This document shows positions 26,549 to 35,382 of a stretch of DNA of 64,000 nucleotides, piece by piece. The notes under the pieces were generated by a model. It saw only the letters and a list, made by a program, of their open reading frames with translations. It was not told the DNA's origin and did not search any database. Source of the stretch: Euryhalocaulis caribicus (GTDB taxonomy: Bacteria; Pseudomonadota; Alphaproteobacteria; Caulobacterales; Maricaulaceae); contig NZ_ASJA01000009.1 in NCBI RefSeq assembly GCF_000412185.1, forward strand, positions 1 through 64,000, read 5' to 3'. Every line of letters starts with the position of its first letter. Position 1 is the stretch's first letter. Position numbers and translations under genes: made by a program.

Positions 26549-26625
26549 TGGCGACCCCGGCAGGACTTGAACCTGCAACCATCGGCTTAGAAGGCCGGCG
26601 CTCTATCCAGTTGAGCTACGGGGCC
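26549..26625 (-). tRNA. tRNA-Arg (TCT)
   Basis: 77 nt including an encoded CCA. The cloverleaf folds with acceptor GGCCCCG / CGGGGTC, D-loop GCTCAACTGGATAGAGC, anticodon loop CTTCTAA (anticodon TCT) and T-arm GCAGGTTCAAGTCCTGC. It lies tail-to-tail with the hydroxylase gene, 10 nt past its stop. Confidence 0.97.
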
Positions 26626-26637
26626 GGAATGGACCGC

Positions 26638-26946
26638 CTAATGGGTCCAGGGTCTCTTCCGGCCTGAGGCGAAATTGGAGCCGTAGGATTTGATGACGCG
26701 GCGCGGCTCGCGTGGTTCGACAACCCTGTGGGGGATCTTGTTCCGCTTGGCGAATTCGACGGCCGCCTCACGCGTGTTGAATTCCATGCGGACTTCCTCA
26801 CGCATGTCGGAAAGGCGCGTCCAGCCCATCAGCGGGTCGATGGAGCGCGGCGCGGTTTCCGGCTCAAATTCCAGAACCCATTCCTTCGTGCCGGCGCGGC
26901 CGGACTGCATGGCGGTTTTCGCGGGGCGGTAGATTTTCGCGTACAT
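26638..26946 (-). CDS. NADH dehydrogenase complex I accessory subunit (NDUFS4-like)
   Basis: A 102-residue protein matching the alphaproteobacterial ETC complex I subunit family, the bacterial relative of mitochondrial NDUFS4 (18 kDa). The start at 26946 gives the characteristic [20 protein letters not shown]; the frame extends 9 codons further but without family similarity. The conserved LEFEPE and [16 protein letters not shown] segments are present. It should sit on the matrix-equivalent arm of complex I. It lies between two tRNA genes on the same strand, away from any nuo operon, which is usual. Confidence 0.92.
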   Translation of the reverse strand: MYAKIYRPAKTAMQSGRAGTKEWVLEFEPETAPRSIDPLMGWTRLSDMREEVRMEFNTREAAVEFAKRNKIPHRVVEPREPRRVIKSYGSNFASGRKRPWTH

Positions 26947-26976
26947 GCCGTAAATCCTGCAAGTCTGTCTCAAACA

Positions 26977-27053
26977 TGGTCGGGGAGACTGGATTCGAAC
27001 CAGCGACCCTCTGCTCCCAAAGCAGATGCGCTACCAGGCTGCGCCACTCCCCG
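26977..27053 (-). tRNA. tRNA-Pro (TGG)
   Basis: 77 nt with encoded CCA. Acceptor CGGGGAG / CTCCCCG is fully paired, the anticodon loop is TTTGGGA (anticodon TGG) and the T-arm is CTGGTTCGAATCCAG. One of two proline tRNAs in this window. Confidence 0.97.
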
Positions 27054-27123
27054 CCGTCGTATGACGAAGCGTCTTACGCGGTTTCTATGAAGCAATGACT
27101 TATGAAAGCAAGCATGCGGGCCA

Positions 27124-27714
27124 CTATTGCGCGGCGTCGGTCGCGGGCTCTTCGCTATCGGCGTCATCCGCCGGAACGTCATTGTCATTGGCCGGGGCTG
27201 GCTGTTGCGCCGTTCCGAAGGCGGCGTGCTCCACGACATCGCCGGTCTGGATGCCCAGCGCCTCGGCCTGGCCGCCGCCGATTTCCAGAATGCCCTGAAC
27301 CGGCGTTTCGGATGACAGGCTCTGCAGGGAGAACGGAACGGCCTGGCGCACGATCTTGGCGATGACGCCGTCGGACTTGATATAGATGACATCCAGCGGG
27401 ATCTGCGTGTTCTTCATCCAGATGGAAACCACGCGGGGCGATCCGTAGAGGAACAGCATCCCCTCATTCTCGCCCACCGCATCGCGGTACATCATGCCGC
27501 GGGAGCGGGAACGCGGCTCGTCGGCGATCTCCACGGAAAACTCGACGCCGCTGTCGCCGGAACGAACGGTCAGCGGCTCCGGTCCGCCATATTCGACGAC
27601 CGCCTCTTCCGCATCGGGCGGGAGCTGGGCCGGCGGCGCGGCCGCCTCGTCCTGAGCGATGGCGGAGGCGCTGAAAAGCGCGGCGGCGGCGAGGGAGAAG
27701 ATCAAAGTGCGCAT
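27124..27714 (-). CDS. DUF192 family secreted protein
   Basis: A 196-residue exported protein from the ATG at 27714. The signal peptide MRTLIFSLAAAALFSASAIAQ covers 1-21; a 12-codon upstream extension is open but would bury the signal. The DUF192 domain covers roughly residues 50-165, with the hallmarks EIADEPRSRSRGMMYRDAV and VSIWMKNTQIPLDVIYI. The family is a small beta-barrel of unknown function. A linker and an acidic, Ala/Asp-rich tail (about 170-196) follow the domain. Confidence 0.88.
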   Translation of the reverse strand: MRTLIFSLAAAALFSASAIAQDEAAAPPAQLPPDAEEAVVEYGGPEPLTVRSGDSGVEFSVEIADEPRSRSRGMMYRDAVGENEGMLFLYGSPRVVSIWMKNTQIPLDVIYIKSDGVIAKIVRQAVPFSLQSLSSETPVQGILEIGGGQAEALGIQTGDVVEHAAFGTAQQPAPANDNDVPADDADSEEPATDAAQ

Positions 27715-27772
27715 GGGCGGGACGCTAGCGGCAAGCGTTTGAAGCTGCAACGCTTCAAACCTGCTGTGACGG

Positions 27773-28399
27773 TCATTTCAAGGCGAATTCTTCTCTAAGC
27801 CGAGTGAGCCACTTGCTGTCTGCGCCGCTCCGCAATTGTTCGATTTTCGCGGAACGGCTGCTTGAACGAAGTTCGCCGTCCTCTTCGAAAACGAAAAAGG
27901 TCCGGCGCGCGCCCACCGGTTTTTCCTGAGTGCCGTGATGACCGATCACCAGAACGGTTGCATCCTTCTCTCCGTCACCGGACTTCACCCTGCCAGTTAG
28001 GGAAACCAGAGACCCCAGAGAGATGGTGTCCCCTGGCCCCAGAGGGCCCTGCAGAGAATCACATTCCTCGTTCGCGGGCCGTTCGGTTATCTCCGTCCAG
28101 TCAGCCTTTTCCGGCGAGGCAACCAGGACATTTGTCACGTAGAACCGGGCCGCGCTCATATTCGTTACAAGTATTGTCGCCTCCGCGCCGGAGCCTTGTG
28201 CGCGCGTGATGAAGAGGCTGGACCGGTTCTGTCGACGGTAATTGAAAAAGAAGAGCTGGAAATAGCCGATCCAGATCACCACCATCGCCACGTTCGCGAA
28301 CATGGTGAGCACATTGCTGTTTTCGTTGAACCACGACAGCACGTTCAGCCAACTCCCGATCAGTCTAGCTAACGAGCCTCTAACGAGGTTGGCCGCCAC
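27773..28399 (-). CDS. Conserved membrane protein of unknown function
   Basis: A 208-residue protein with one clear transmembrane helix (about 33-53, FANVAMVVIWIGYFQLFFF) followed by YRRQNRSSL and a beta-rich soluble domain (about 65-170) that includes VTNMSAARFYVTNVLV and HGTQEKPVGARRTFFV. I recognise this arrangement from conserved hypothetical proteins of other alphaproteobacteria, but know no function. The start is GTG at 28399 with AAAGGGAA upstream. It lies between DUF192 and tRNA-Glu, and its codon usage looks less GC-biased than that of its neighbours. Confidence 0.75.
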   Translation of the reverse strand: MAANLVRGSLARLIGSWLNVLSWFNENSNVLTMFANVAMVVIWIGYFQLFFFNYRRQNRSSLFITRAQGSGAEATILVTNMSAARFYVTNVLVASPEKADWTEITERPANEECDSLQGPLGPGDTISLGSLVSLTGRVKSGDGEKDATVLVIGHHGTQEKPVGARRTFFVFEEDGELRSSSRSAKIEQLRSGADSKWLTRLREEFALK

Positions 28400-28453
28400 G
28401 CGTTCCCTTTAGGGTGCAACGGCGGAAATCGACCATATGTGGGGAGAGAGAAT

Positions 28454-28528
28454 TGGCAGGCCCTAGGGGAATTGAACCCCTGTTTCCAGGTTGAAAACCT
28501 GGCGTCCTAACCACTAGACGAAGGGCCC
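28454..28528 (-). tRNA. tRNA-Glu (TTC)
   Basis: 75 nt with encoded CCA. Acceptor GGGCCCT / AGGGCCT pairs with one terminal G-T; the anticodon loop is TTTTCAA (anticodon TTC) and the T-arm is AGGGGTTCAATTCCCCT. It lies between recJ and the membrane-protein gene on the same strand. Confidence 0.96.
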
Positions 28529-28600
28529 GCAATGAGCGCGCCGATATAGAGCGCCCTGATGAGGGACGCAAGCCGGTCATCGCATCTGCGCAGACATTTT

Positions 28601-30400
28601 TCAGCGCCAGGCGAGATCAACCACATGCGCGTCGACGCGGCGGCGGCCGTTCCACTCGTCCAGTTTCAGGCGCGCGGCCAGATTGACCCGGCGGTCGCCG
28701 GCGTTCAGCAGCGCCTCGCCCACCGGCGTATCGGCCACGCGGAATGCGATGGCATTCAGCCGCAACCCTGATGAATCCTCAAAAGCCGCGCGCACATGCG
28801 CGCCGCCGACCCGCTCGGCATAGGCCACGCGCAGGTTCGAAAATGCAAAGACCGGCTGTGGATTACCCGGACCGAAAGGCCCGGCGGCCTGCACCATTTC
28901 CACCAGCGCCAGATTCGCAGCGGATGGACTGATCAGGGCGTCCAGACGCAGGCTGGCGGTCGCCGTGGCGGCGGCGACCTCGTCCGCCAACCGCTCGGAC
29001 AGCGCCGATTCGAAGGCCGGAATATTCTCTTTGCGAATCGAAACCCCCGCGGCCATGGCGTGCCCGCCGCCTGATTCCAGCAGGCCCTGTTTGCGAAGAT
29101 CGGAAATCGCGCCGCCCAGATTGACGCCCTTGATCGACCTGCCCGAGCCGCGGCCCAGACCGCCCTCCTCAATACCGACAACCACCGCCGGACGGCCATA
29201 GCGCTCCACGAGGCGGGATGCGGCCAGGCCAACCACCCCCGGCGGCCACCCCTCGCCAGACGCGACAATCACGGCCGGTTCGGTGTCGGATACGACAGAG
29301 CGGTCCGCGGCCAGGCTGGCTTCGTCGACCACGGCGGTCTCAATGGCTTTGCGGTCAGCGTTGAGGCGTTCCAGCTCTCCGGCGATCTGCCGGGCTTCTT
29401 CGGCGTCGTCCGTCGAGAGGAGGCGCGCGCCAAGGCTCGAATCGCCGATGCGCCCTCCGGCATTGATTCGCGGGCCAAAAATGAATCCGGCGTGGTATTC
29501 GGCAAAGGGCGGCGAGGCGCCGGCGCTTTCGGCCAGGGCTTTCAGCCCGGCATTGCCCTGCGCGCTCATCACGCGCGCGCCCTGCGCCACGATGGCGCGG
29601 TTCACCCCGGTCAGAGGAACAATGTCGCAAACCGTGCCCAGCGCCGCGAGATCGAGAAAGGAAAGAATGTCCGGCTCGTCCCGGCCTTTGAAATAATCGC
29701 GGCGCCGCAACTCACGCGCCAGCGCGGCCAGGAAAATGAAAGTGACGCCGGCGGCGGCCAGATGCCCCTGCCCCGAGGCGCAATCAACCCGGTTCGGATT
29801 GATCATGGCGGCCGCGCGTGGCGGCTCGCCCTGCATCAGGTGATGGTCCAGAACCACAACGTCCAGACCGCCTTCTGCGGCGGCCTCCAGCGCCTCATAG
29901 GCCGCTGCGCCGCAATCGACCGTGATGACCGCGCCGCACCCTTTTGCCTTCAGGGAGAGCAAGGATTCGCCCGTGGGACCGTAACCTTCCTTCGCACGGT
30001 CGGGCACGTAAATCGGCGTTTCGATGCCCAGCGGCCGGAGATAGCGGATCAGCTGCGCGGCCGAGCTGGCCCCGTCGACGTCGTAGTCGGCAAAGATGCC
30101 AATCGGCCCGCCTTTTTCGATCTCGTCGGCGATGCGGGCCGCGCCCCGATCCATATCGGCAAAGCTCGACGGATCGGGAAACTCTCCCTTCAGCGTCGGC
30201 TTGAGAAAGCCTTGCGCAATGTCGGGGGTCACGCCGCGGGCCGAGAGGATTCGCCCCAACGCTTCCGGCGCGTCCAGCGCGCGGGCGATGGCCAGCGCAT
30301 GGGCCTCGTCAGCCTCGCGCAGCCGCCATGATTTTCCGCTTATGGAGCGCTCGACGCCCAGAAAGGCGCCGCCGGTCTCAGATGCGGCCTCGGCGGTCAC
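28601..30400 (-). CDS. recJ: Single-stranded-DNA-specific exonuclease RecJ
   Basis: A 599-residue 5'-3' ssDNA exonuclease of the DHH phosphoesterase family, acting in RecFOR recombination and mismatch repair. The metal-binding motifs are visible: FADYDVDGASS (about 98-108), VDCG (about 150), the defining LDHHLMQGE (about 172-180), and the DHHA1-type GGGHAMAAG near 446-454, followed by a C-terminal OB domain. The start is GTG at 30400, overlapping the glpX stop as GTGA, so it is the second gene of an operon with glpX. Confidence 0.96.
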   Translation of the reverse strand: MTAEAASETGGAFLGVERSISGKSWRLREADEAHALAIARALDAPEALGRILSARGVTPDIAQGFLKPTLKGEFPDPSSFADMDRGAARIADEIEKGGPIGIFADYDVDGASSAAQLIRYLRPLGIETPIYVPDRAKEGYGPTGESLLSLKAKGCGAVITVDCGAAAYEALEAAAEGGLDVVVLDHHLMQGEPPRAAAMINPNRVDCASGQGHLAAAGVTFIFLAALARELRRRDYFKGRDEPDILSFLDLAALGTVCDIVPLTGVNRAIVAQGARVMSAQGNAGLKALAESAGASPPFAEYHAGFIFGPRINAGGRIGDSSLGARLLSTDDAEEARQIAGELERLNADRKAIETAVVDEASLAADRSVVSDTEPAVIVASGEGWPPGVVGLAASRLVERYGRPAVVVGIEEGGLGRGSGRSIKGVNLGGAISDLRKQGLLESGGGHAMAAGVSIRKENIPAFESALSERLADEVAAATATASLRLDALISPSAANLALVEMVQAAGPFGPGNPQPVFAFSNLRVAYAERVGGAHVRAAFEDSSGLRLNAIAFRVADTPVGEALLNAGDRRVNLAARLKLDEWNGRRRVDAHVVDLAWR

Positions 30401-31359
30401 GCCGTCGCGGCGCGCCGCGTCCTGACCCGGCGCACCGTTCCCCGCGCGGAATCCATGACCAGCGATTCGGTTTCCACATCGCCGCCGCGCCAGCGCACGC
30501 CGTCCAGCATCTCGCCCCGCGTGACGCCCGACGCGACGAAGATCACGTCGTCAGAGGCCAGTTCCGTCAGGTCATAGATTTTGTCGAAATCGGTGACGCC
30601 CAGTCGCGTGGCGCGTTCGCGCTCGTCATCATTGCGGAAATACAGGCGCCCCTTCATCTGTCCGCCGACGCACCGCAAGGCGGAGGCCGCCAGCACCCCC
30701 TCGGGCGCGGCGCCGCGGCCGATATACATGTCGATGCCGATTTCCGGATTCGTCGTGTTGATGATGCCCGCAATATCGCCGTCCGGGATCAGGAAAACTT
30801 TTGCGCCCACGCTGCGGATGCCGGCGATCACCTCGTCATGGCGGTCGCGGTCCAGCACGCAGACCGTGATCTGGGCGGGATCGACGCCCTTGGCCTTGGC
30901 CAGCGCCTTTACGTTCGTGGCGGAATCCGCGTCCAGATCGACAACGCCATCGGGATAGCCCGGGCCGACCGCAATCTTGTTCATATAGGTGTCGGGCGCG
31001 TGCAGCAGTCCGCCGCGCGGGGCGATGGAGATCACCGAAAGCGCGCTGGGCCAGGCCTTGGCGCACAGCGTGGTGCCTTCCAGAGGGTCAAGGGCGATAT
31101 CGGTCTCCGGCCCCTCTCCCGTGCCCACTTCCTCGCCAATATAGAGCATCGGCGCTTCGTCGCGTTCGCCTTCGCCGATCACGATGCGGCCGCGCATGGG
31201 TATTTCGTTCAACGCGGTGCGGATGGCGTCCACCGCCGCCTGGTCGGCGGCCATCTTGTCGCCGCCGCCGGTCAGTCTCGAAGCGGCGATGGCGCCGCGC
31301 TCGGCGGCCTCCAGTACGCCATTGGCGAGGGATGGGTTCAGTCGCACACGCTCGCTCAT
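30397..31359 (-). CDS. glpX: Class II fructose-1,6-bisphosphatase
   Basis: A 320-residue GlpX-type phosphatase that hydrolyses fructose-1,6-bisphosphate in gluconeogenesis. The metal and substrate motifs GEGERDEAPMLYIGE (about 61-75) and DPLEGTTLCAK (about 91-101) are intact. It lies upstream of recJ with a 4-bp GTGA stop-start overlap. In alphaproteobacteria glpX often pairs with recJ downstream of homoserine dehydrogenase; the dehydrogenase is absent here. Confidence 0.96.
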   Translation of the reverse strand: MSERVRLNPSLANGVLEAAERGAIAASRLTGGGDKMAADQAAVDAIRTALNEIPMRGRIVIGEGERDEAPMLYIGEEVGTGEGPETDIALDPLEGTTLCAKAWPSALSVISIAPRGGLLHAPDTYMNKIAVGPGYPDGVVDLDADSATNVKALAKAKGVDPAQITVCVLDRDRHDEVIAGIRSVGAKVFLIPDGDIAGIINTTNPEIGIDMYIGRGAAPEGVLAASALRCVGGQMKGRLYFRNDDERERATRLGVTDFDKIYDLTELASDDVIFVASGVTRGEMLDGVRWRGGDVETESLVMDSARGTVRRVRTRRAATA

Positions 31360-31441
31360 CGCTGCGTTGCCTCCGCAATGTGATCAATTGAATTCAAGGC
31401 CATTGTCTTGGGCGGATTTGCGCCGCAAGGCAAGATGAAGG

Positions 31442-31762
31442 TCAGCGCCGGCGCTGGCCGGGATTCGCTTTTTGCCGGGCCTCTTCGGCCGCGCTTTCGG
31501 CGTCCGGGGGCGGGCCGCTGGCGGCTGCCTCGGCGTTTGAGTCGAGCTGCTCTCGCGTGGCGATCATGGCGTCGACGCGCTGGTTCCATTCCCGATCGCT
31601 CGGCACGCCCTCGGGCTCCGCCGGCAGATCGCCAAAGCGCGGATAGGTCTTTGATTCCGGCGCGCCGTCATTGAAATCGGCGAACGCGGTGGAACAACCC
31701 GCCGCGCCCAGCGTGAGACAAATCAGGGCGGCCCCTGTGACAATGGCGTTGCTTCGCGTCAT
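31442..31762 (-). CDS. Small putative lipoprotein
   Basis: A 106-residue protein with a lipoprotein signal (GAALICLTLGAAGC, acyl-Cys at residue 23). The mature part contains YPRFGDLPAEPEGVPSDREW, a pattern seen in small alphaproteobacterial lipoproteins of unknown function, then an Ala/Glu-rich, probably helical tail ending in a basic GQRRR. It is divergent from phaC with 62 nt between the starts. No function can be assigned. Confidence 0.7.
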   Translation of the reverse strand: MTRSNAIVTGAALICLTLGAAGCSTAFADFNDGAPESKTYPRFGDLPAEPEGVPSDREWNQRVDAMIATREQLDSNAEAAASGPPPDAESAAEEARQKANPGQRRR

Positions 31763-31824
31763 GGTTCATATGCCTTATCCAATTCCCGGCGATGACGCCA
31801 GACGTAAGAGCGGACTTTTGAGAC

Positions 31825-33672
31825 ATGAGCGACAAGACTTCAAAAGGCGGCAAGTCCAAAGGCGCAACGCCCGGCATGAACCCGTGGGAGGGCATGAGCG
31901 CGCCGGACCTGGAATCGCTCGACGCGCTGTCCCGCAACATGTTGGATGCCGCGGTGCGCGGAAATCAGGCTCTTGGCCGCATGCTTCAGACCCAGATGTC
32001 CAAGACCCCGCCTTCCACTCAGGATCCGTTCGGGCTGGGCGACACGATGTCCGAAGCCTGGCAGAGCGCCATGGCGCATCCCGAAAAGGTGATGGCCGCG
32101 CAGATGAACATGATGAGCGGCTTCGCCGATCTCTGGTCTTCCGCCGCCCGCCGCGCGGCGGGCGAGGACGTCGAGCCGGTGATCGAGGCCCAGCCGGGCG
32201 ACAAGCGGTTCCGCGCCGAAGCGTGGAGCGGCAACCCCTATTTCGATACGATCAAGCAGGCGTATCTGCTGAACGCGCGATTCATGCACGACCTTATAGA
32301 TGCGGCGGAAGATCTTGATCCAAAAGAAAAACACAAGATCGAATTTTATACGCAACAATTCGTGGACGCCCTGTCGCCGACAAATTTCGCCCTGACCAAT
32401 CCGGACGTTCTGGACGAGATCCAGAGGACCAAGGGCGAGAATCTGGTGAAGGGCATGGTCAATCTTGTACAGGATCTGGAAGCGGGCGACGGCAAGCTGG
32501 TCCTGCGCCAGAGCGACACCGAAGGCTTCAAGGTGGGCGAGGATCTCGCCGCCGCGCCCGGCGAGGTGGTGTTCAGGAACGAGCTGATCGAGCTGATCCA
32601 GTACGCCCCCGCCACGGACGAGACCTATTCCACCCCGCTGCTGATCTTCCCGCCCTGGATCAACAAATTCTACATCCTCGACATGCGGGAGGGGAATTCG
32701 ATGATCCGCTGGCTCGTGGATCAGGGCTTCACCGTTTTCCTGGTCTCCTGGGTGAACCCGGACTCGTCGCTCGCCGGCAAGACCATCGAGGATTACATCG
32801 AAGACGGCGTATTCGCGGCGCTGGAGGCGGTGAAGGACGCAACGGGCGAGGAGAAGGTCAACGCGGTCGGTTACTGTATCGGCGGCACGCTGCTGGCGAC
32901 CACGCTGGCGCTGATGGCCAAGCGCGGCGACGACCGCATCCAGTCCGCCACCTTCTTTGCCGCCCAGACCGATTTCAGCGACGCCGGCGATTTGCAGATG
33001 TTCACCGAGGAGCCGTGGCTGGAGGAGATCGAACGCATCATCGACGCGCAGGGCGGCGTGCTGGACGGCCGATCCATGGCCGACACCTTCAACATGCTGC
33101 GCGCCAACGACCTGATCTGGTCATTCTACGTGAACAACTACCTGCTGGGACGGGAGCCGAAAGCCTTCGACCTCCTCTACTGGAACGCCGACCAGACGCG
33201 CATGCCCAAGGCGCTGCACATGGTCTATCTGCGGGAATATTACCAGAAGAACGCGCTTTCCGAGGGCAAGCTGGAGCTGATGGGCGAGACGCTGTCCCTC
33301 AAGGACATCAAGACGCCCGCCTATATCCAGTCATCGGAAACCGATCACATCGCCCCCTACCCGTCCGTCTATCGCGGCGCGAAGCAATTTGGCGGCAAGA
33401 CGCGTTTCATGCTGGCGGGGTCGGGCCATATTGCGGGCGTCATCAACCCGCCGGCGGCCAATAAGTACCATTACTGGGTCAACAAGAACCTGCCCAAGGA
33501 CGAGGAAGCCTGGCTGGAAGGCGCGGAGCGGCAGGACGGCTCCTGGTGGCCGGACTGGAAACAATGGCTCAGCTACCGCTCCGGCAAGAAAATGCCGGCG
33601 CGCAAACCGGGCGACGGTAAGCTGAAACCGCTTTACCCGGCGCCGGGTAAGAACGTGCTGGTGAAAAGCTAG
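31825..33672 (+). CDS. phaC: Class I poly(R)-hydroxyalkanoate synthase
   Basis: A 615-residue PHA synthase that polymerises 3-hydroxyacyl-CoA at the granule surface. The lipase-like box GYCIGGTL holds the catalytic Cys351; the Asp (SSETDHIAPYPSVY) and the His (AGSGHIAGVINPP) of the triad are also visible. Its length and the N-terminal helical domain (about 1-200) are typical of class I, which works without PhaE or PhaR. No phaA, phaB or phasin is adjacent; the CoA-transferase at 4-5 kb may feed the same pool. Its stop shares a CTAG with the convergent TPR-oxygenase gene. Confidence 0.96.
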   Translation: MSDKTSKGGKSKGATPGMNPWEGMSAPDLESLDALSRNMLDAAVRGNQALGRMLQTQMSKTPPSTQDPFGLGDTMSEAWQSAMAHPEKVMAAQMNMMSGFADLWSSAARRAAGEDVEPVIEAQPGDKRFRAEAWSGNPYFDTIKQAYLLNARFMHDLIDAAEDLDPKEKHKIEFYTQQFVDALSPTNFALTNPDVLDEIQRTKGENLVKGMVNLVQDLEAGDGKLVLRQSDTEGFKVGEDLAAAPGEVVFRNELIELIQYAPATDETYSTPLLIFPPWINKFYILDMREGNSMIRWLVDQGFTVFLVSWVNPDSSLAGKTIEDYIEDGVFAALEAVKDATGEEKVNAVGYCIGGTLLATTLALMAKRGDDRIQSATFFAAQTDFSDAGDLQMFTEEPWLEEIERIIDAQGGVLDGRSMADTFNMLRANDLIWSFYVNNYLLGREPKAFDLLYWNADQTRMPKALHMVYLREYYQKNALSEGKLELMGETLSLKDIKTPAYIQSSETDHIAPYPSVYRGAKQFGGKTRFMLAGSGHIAGVINPPAANKYHYWVNKNLPKDEEAWLEGAERQDGSWWPDWKQWLSYRSGKKMPARKPGDGKLKPLYPAPGKNVLVKS

Positions 33673-35273
33673 GCGCTCGCGGCGGGCTTCAGGTCGAACG
33701 AAACGCAGATCCGGTCTTCGTCCGCCGCGAACGGAATCGTGCGATGGAACAGCGAGGACGGGAACAGGACGATATCGCCGAGGCCCACCGGCATGATGGT
33801 TTCGGGAAAATCATCGCGCAGCTTCGGGTATCCCCCGCCCTGCACGCTGAAGCCGATATTGCCTTCATCGCCCGAGCGCGCCTGCGGCATGGCCAGATAG
33901 ACCACGCCGCTTAGCCAGCCGCCCTCGTGAATGTGGGCCTCCAGATGCCCGCCCTGTTTCATCTTCACGTACCAGGCGCCGGTGAACTCGATCTTTTCGG
34001 GAAAACGCTGGATATAAACACAATCGGCGCCCGCGAATGTCTGCCGGTAGCGCTCGATCTCGTCCCGGATCAGCGCGGCCAGATCGGCGAAGGATTGCTC
34101 GGGCCGTTGGAACAGATGCCCGGAAGACTGCACGCCCTGATGCAGCAGTTTCTGTTTCCGGTCTTCGATCTCCGCCGCCTCAATATCCCTGAGAAGCGCT
34201 GCGCGAAGCCCGGAGCCGTCCCGGGTGAGCGCGCTCACATGCCCCTTATGGATGAAGCCCGCCGGCTGCGGACAGAAACGATAGGCGTCTTCCGTCTGAA
34301 AATTGCGCGCATGATGGGCGGACAGCGACGCGGTAAGCGGCGAAACATGCGCGCCCTCGCTCAAGGCCGCCAGCCGCGTCCGGAACGTGTCGAACTGACG
34401 GGTCTTGTAATAGCAGAGGGCCGCGCGTTCGCCGGCATCCCTGATATTGGCCGCCTCGTAGGCGCCGGCCGCCTCTTCCAGACGATTATCGGCCTGCAGA
34501 GTGAGGCCCAGATTATAATGTGCCTCGGGCATGTCCGGGTTCAGGGCCAGCGCGCGACGATATTCCGCCGCCGCTTCATCCAGCCGCCCCTGCGCCTTCA
34601 GGATGGAGCCGAGATTATTGAATGCGGCTGCATAATCAGGCTTCAGCTCCGCCGCCTTGCGGCAGCATTCCGCGGCGTTTTCCAGCTTTCCTTGCGTGCG
34701 CAGCACCCCGCCAAGGCCGTTATAGGCTTCGGCAAAGCCCAGATCCGCCTCGATCGCCCTCCGGTAAGCCGTTTCCGCCTCGCCGGGCTGATTGAGGGTT
34801 TCCAGCGCGGACCCCAGATTTTTCCACGCCGCCGCGTGGTCGGGCTTGGCCTTGACCGCCAGGCGATAGTGTCTGGCGGCTTCCTCGACCTCGCCATGTC
34901 GGTGAACCAGCGCGCCAAGGCTCTGATGCGCCTCCGCGAGCGAGGGGTCCAGCGCCACGGCCCGGCGCAGAGCCTGTTCCGCCCCGGCTTCGTCGCCCAG
35001 CTGCATCAGCGCTAGGCCAAGATTGTTTTGCGCCCCCGCATGGGATGAATCGATATCCAGGACGTCACGATAGCATTTCACCGCTTCATCAAGCCGCCCC
35101 TGCCCAGCCAGACAGGCACCCAGCAGATTGTGCAGCCGGCTAACCCGCGGATGCGCCTTGAGAAGCTTGCGGGTTTGCGCTTCGGCCGCATCCAGCCGCC
35201 CGGCGCTGTAGAGCTTTATGATGGCATGAATGTCCGCCTGCGCGGGTTCGGTATTGTCCGGTGAAGCGGTCAA
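33669..35273 (-). CDS. TPR protein with C-terminal 2OG-Fe(II) oxygenase domain
   Basis: A 534-residue fusion. Residues about 15-300 are tandem 34-residue TPRs (roughly eight, each with the LG...G..EA..AYRRAL pattern). A linker follows, then a C-terminal oxygenase domain of the 2OG-FeII_Oxy_5 type (about 425-530), with the metal-site strand GGHLEAHIHEGGWLSGVVYL and the distal ligand LFPSSLFHRTIPF. The substrate is unknown; the TPR array suggests a protein partner. It is separated from rpsI, on the same strand, by a strong terminator. Unrelated in domain type to the TPR-hydroxylase at 25.4 kb. Confidence 0.85.
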   Translation of the reverse strand: MTASPDNTEPAQADIHAIIKLYSAGRLDAAEAQTRKLLKAHPRVSRLHNLLGACLAGQGRLDEAVKCYRDVLDIDSSHAGAQNNLGLALMQLGDEAGAEQALRRAVALDPSLAEAHQSLGALVHRHGEVEEAARHYRLAVKAKPDHAAAWKNLGSALETLNQPGEAETAYRRAIEADLGFAEAYNGLGGVLRTQGKLENAAECCRKAAELKPDYAAAFNNLGSILKAQGRLDEAAAEYRRALALNPDMPEAHYNLGLTLQADNRLEEAAGAYEAANIRDAGERAALCYYKTRQFDTFRTRLAALSEGAHVSPLTASLSAHHARNFQTEDAYRFCPQPAGFIHKGHVSALTRDGSGLRAALLRDIEAAEIEDRKQKLLHQGVQSSGHLFQRPEQSFADLAALIRDEIERYRQTFAGADCVYIQRFPEKIEFTGAWYVKMKQGGHLEAHIHEGGWLSGVVYLAMPQARSGDEGNIGFSVQGGGYPKLRDDFPETIMPVGLGDIVLFPSSLFHRTIPFAADEDRICVSFDLKPAASA

Positions 35274-35325
35274 GAATGCGCTCTCTGATAAAAGTTTTGC
35301 GCCATTTGTAGCCGACGCGAGACGT

Positions 35326-35357
35326 AAAAAAAGGGCGCCCCGTATCCGGGACGCCCC
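35326..35357 (-). terminator. Rho-independent terminator of the rplM-rpsI operon
   Basis: On the minus strand, a ten-pair stem (GGGCGTCCCG with CGGGGCGCCC, including one T-G pair) closes a GATA loop and is followed by seven T. It begins 25 nt after the rpsI stop and ends before the TPR-oxygenase start at 35273, so it insulates that gene from ribosomal-protein transcription. Confidence 0.9.
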
Positions 35358-35382
35358 TTTCCAACAGTCGAGACCGGCTCGA

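Noticed and set aside
26549-28528. tRNA-bounded interval as an integrated genomic island
   Set aside because: No integrase, no direct repeats of tRNA 3' ends, and two of the three genes inside are conserved alphaproteobacterial genes.
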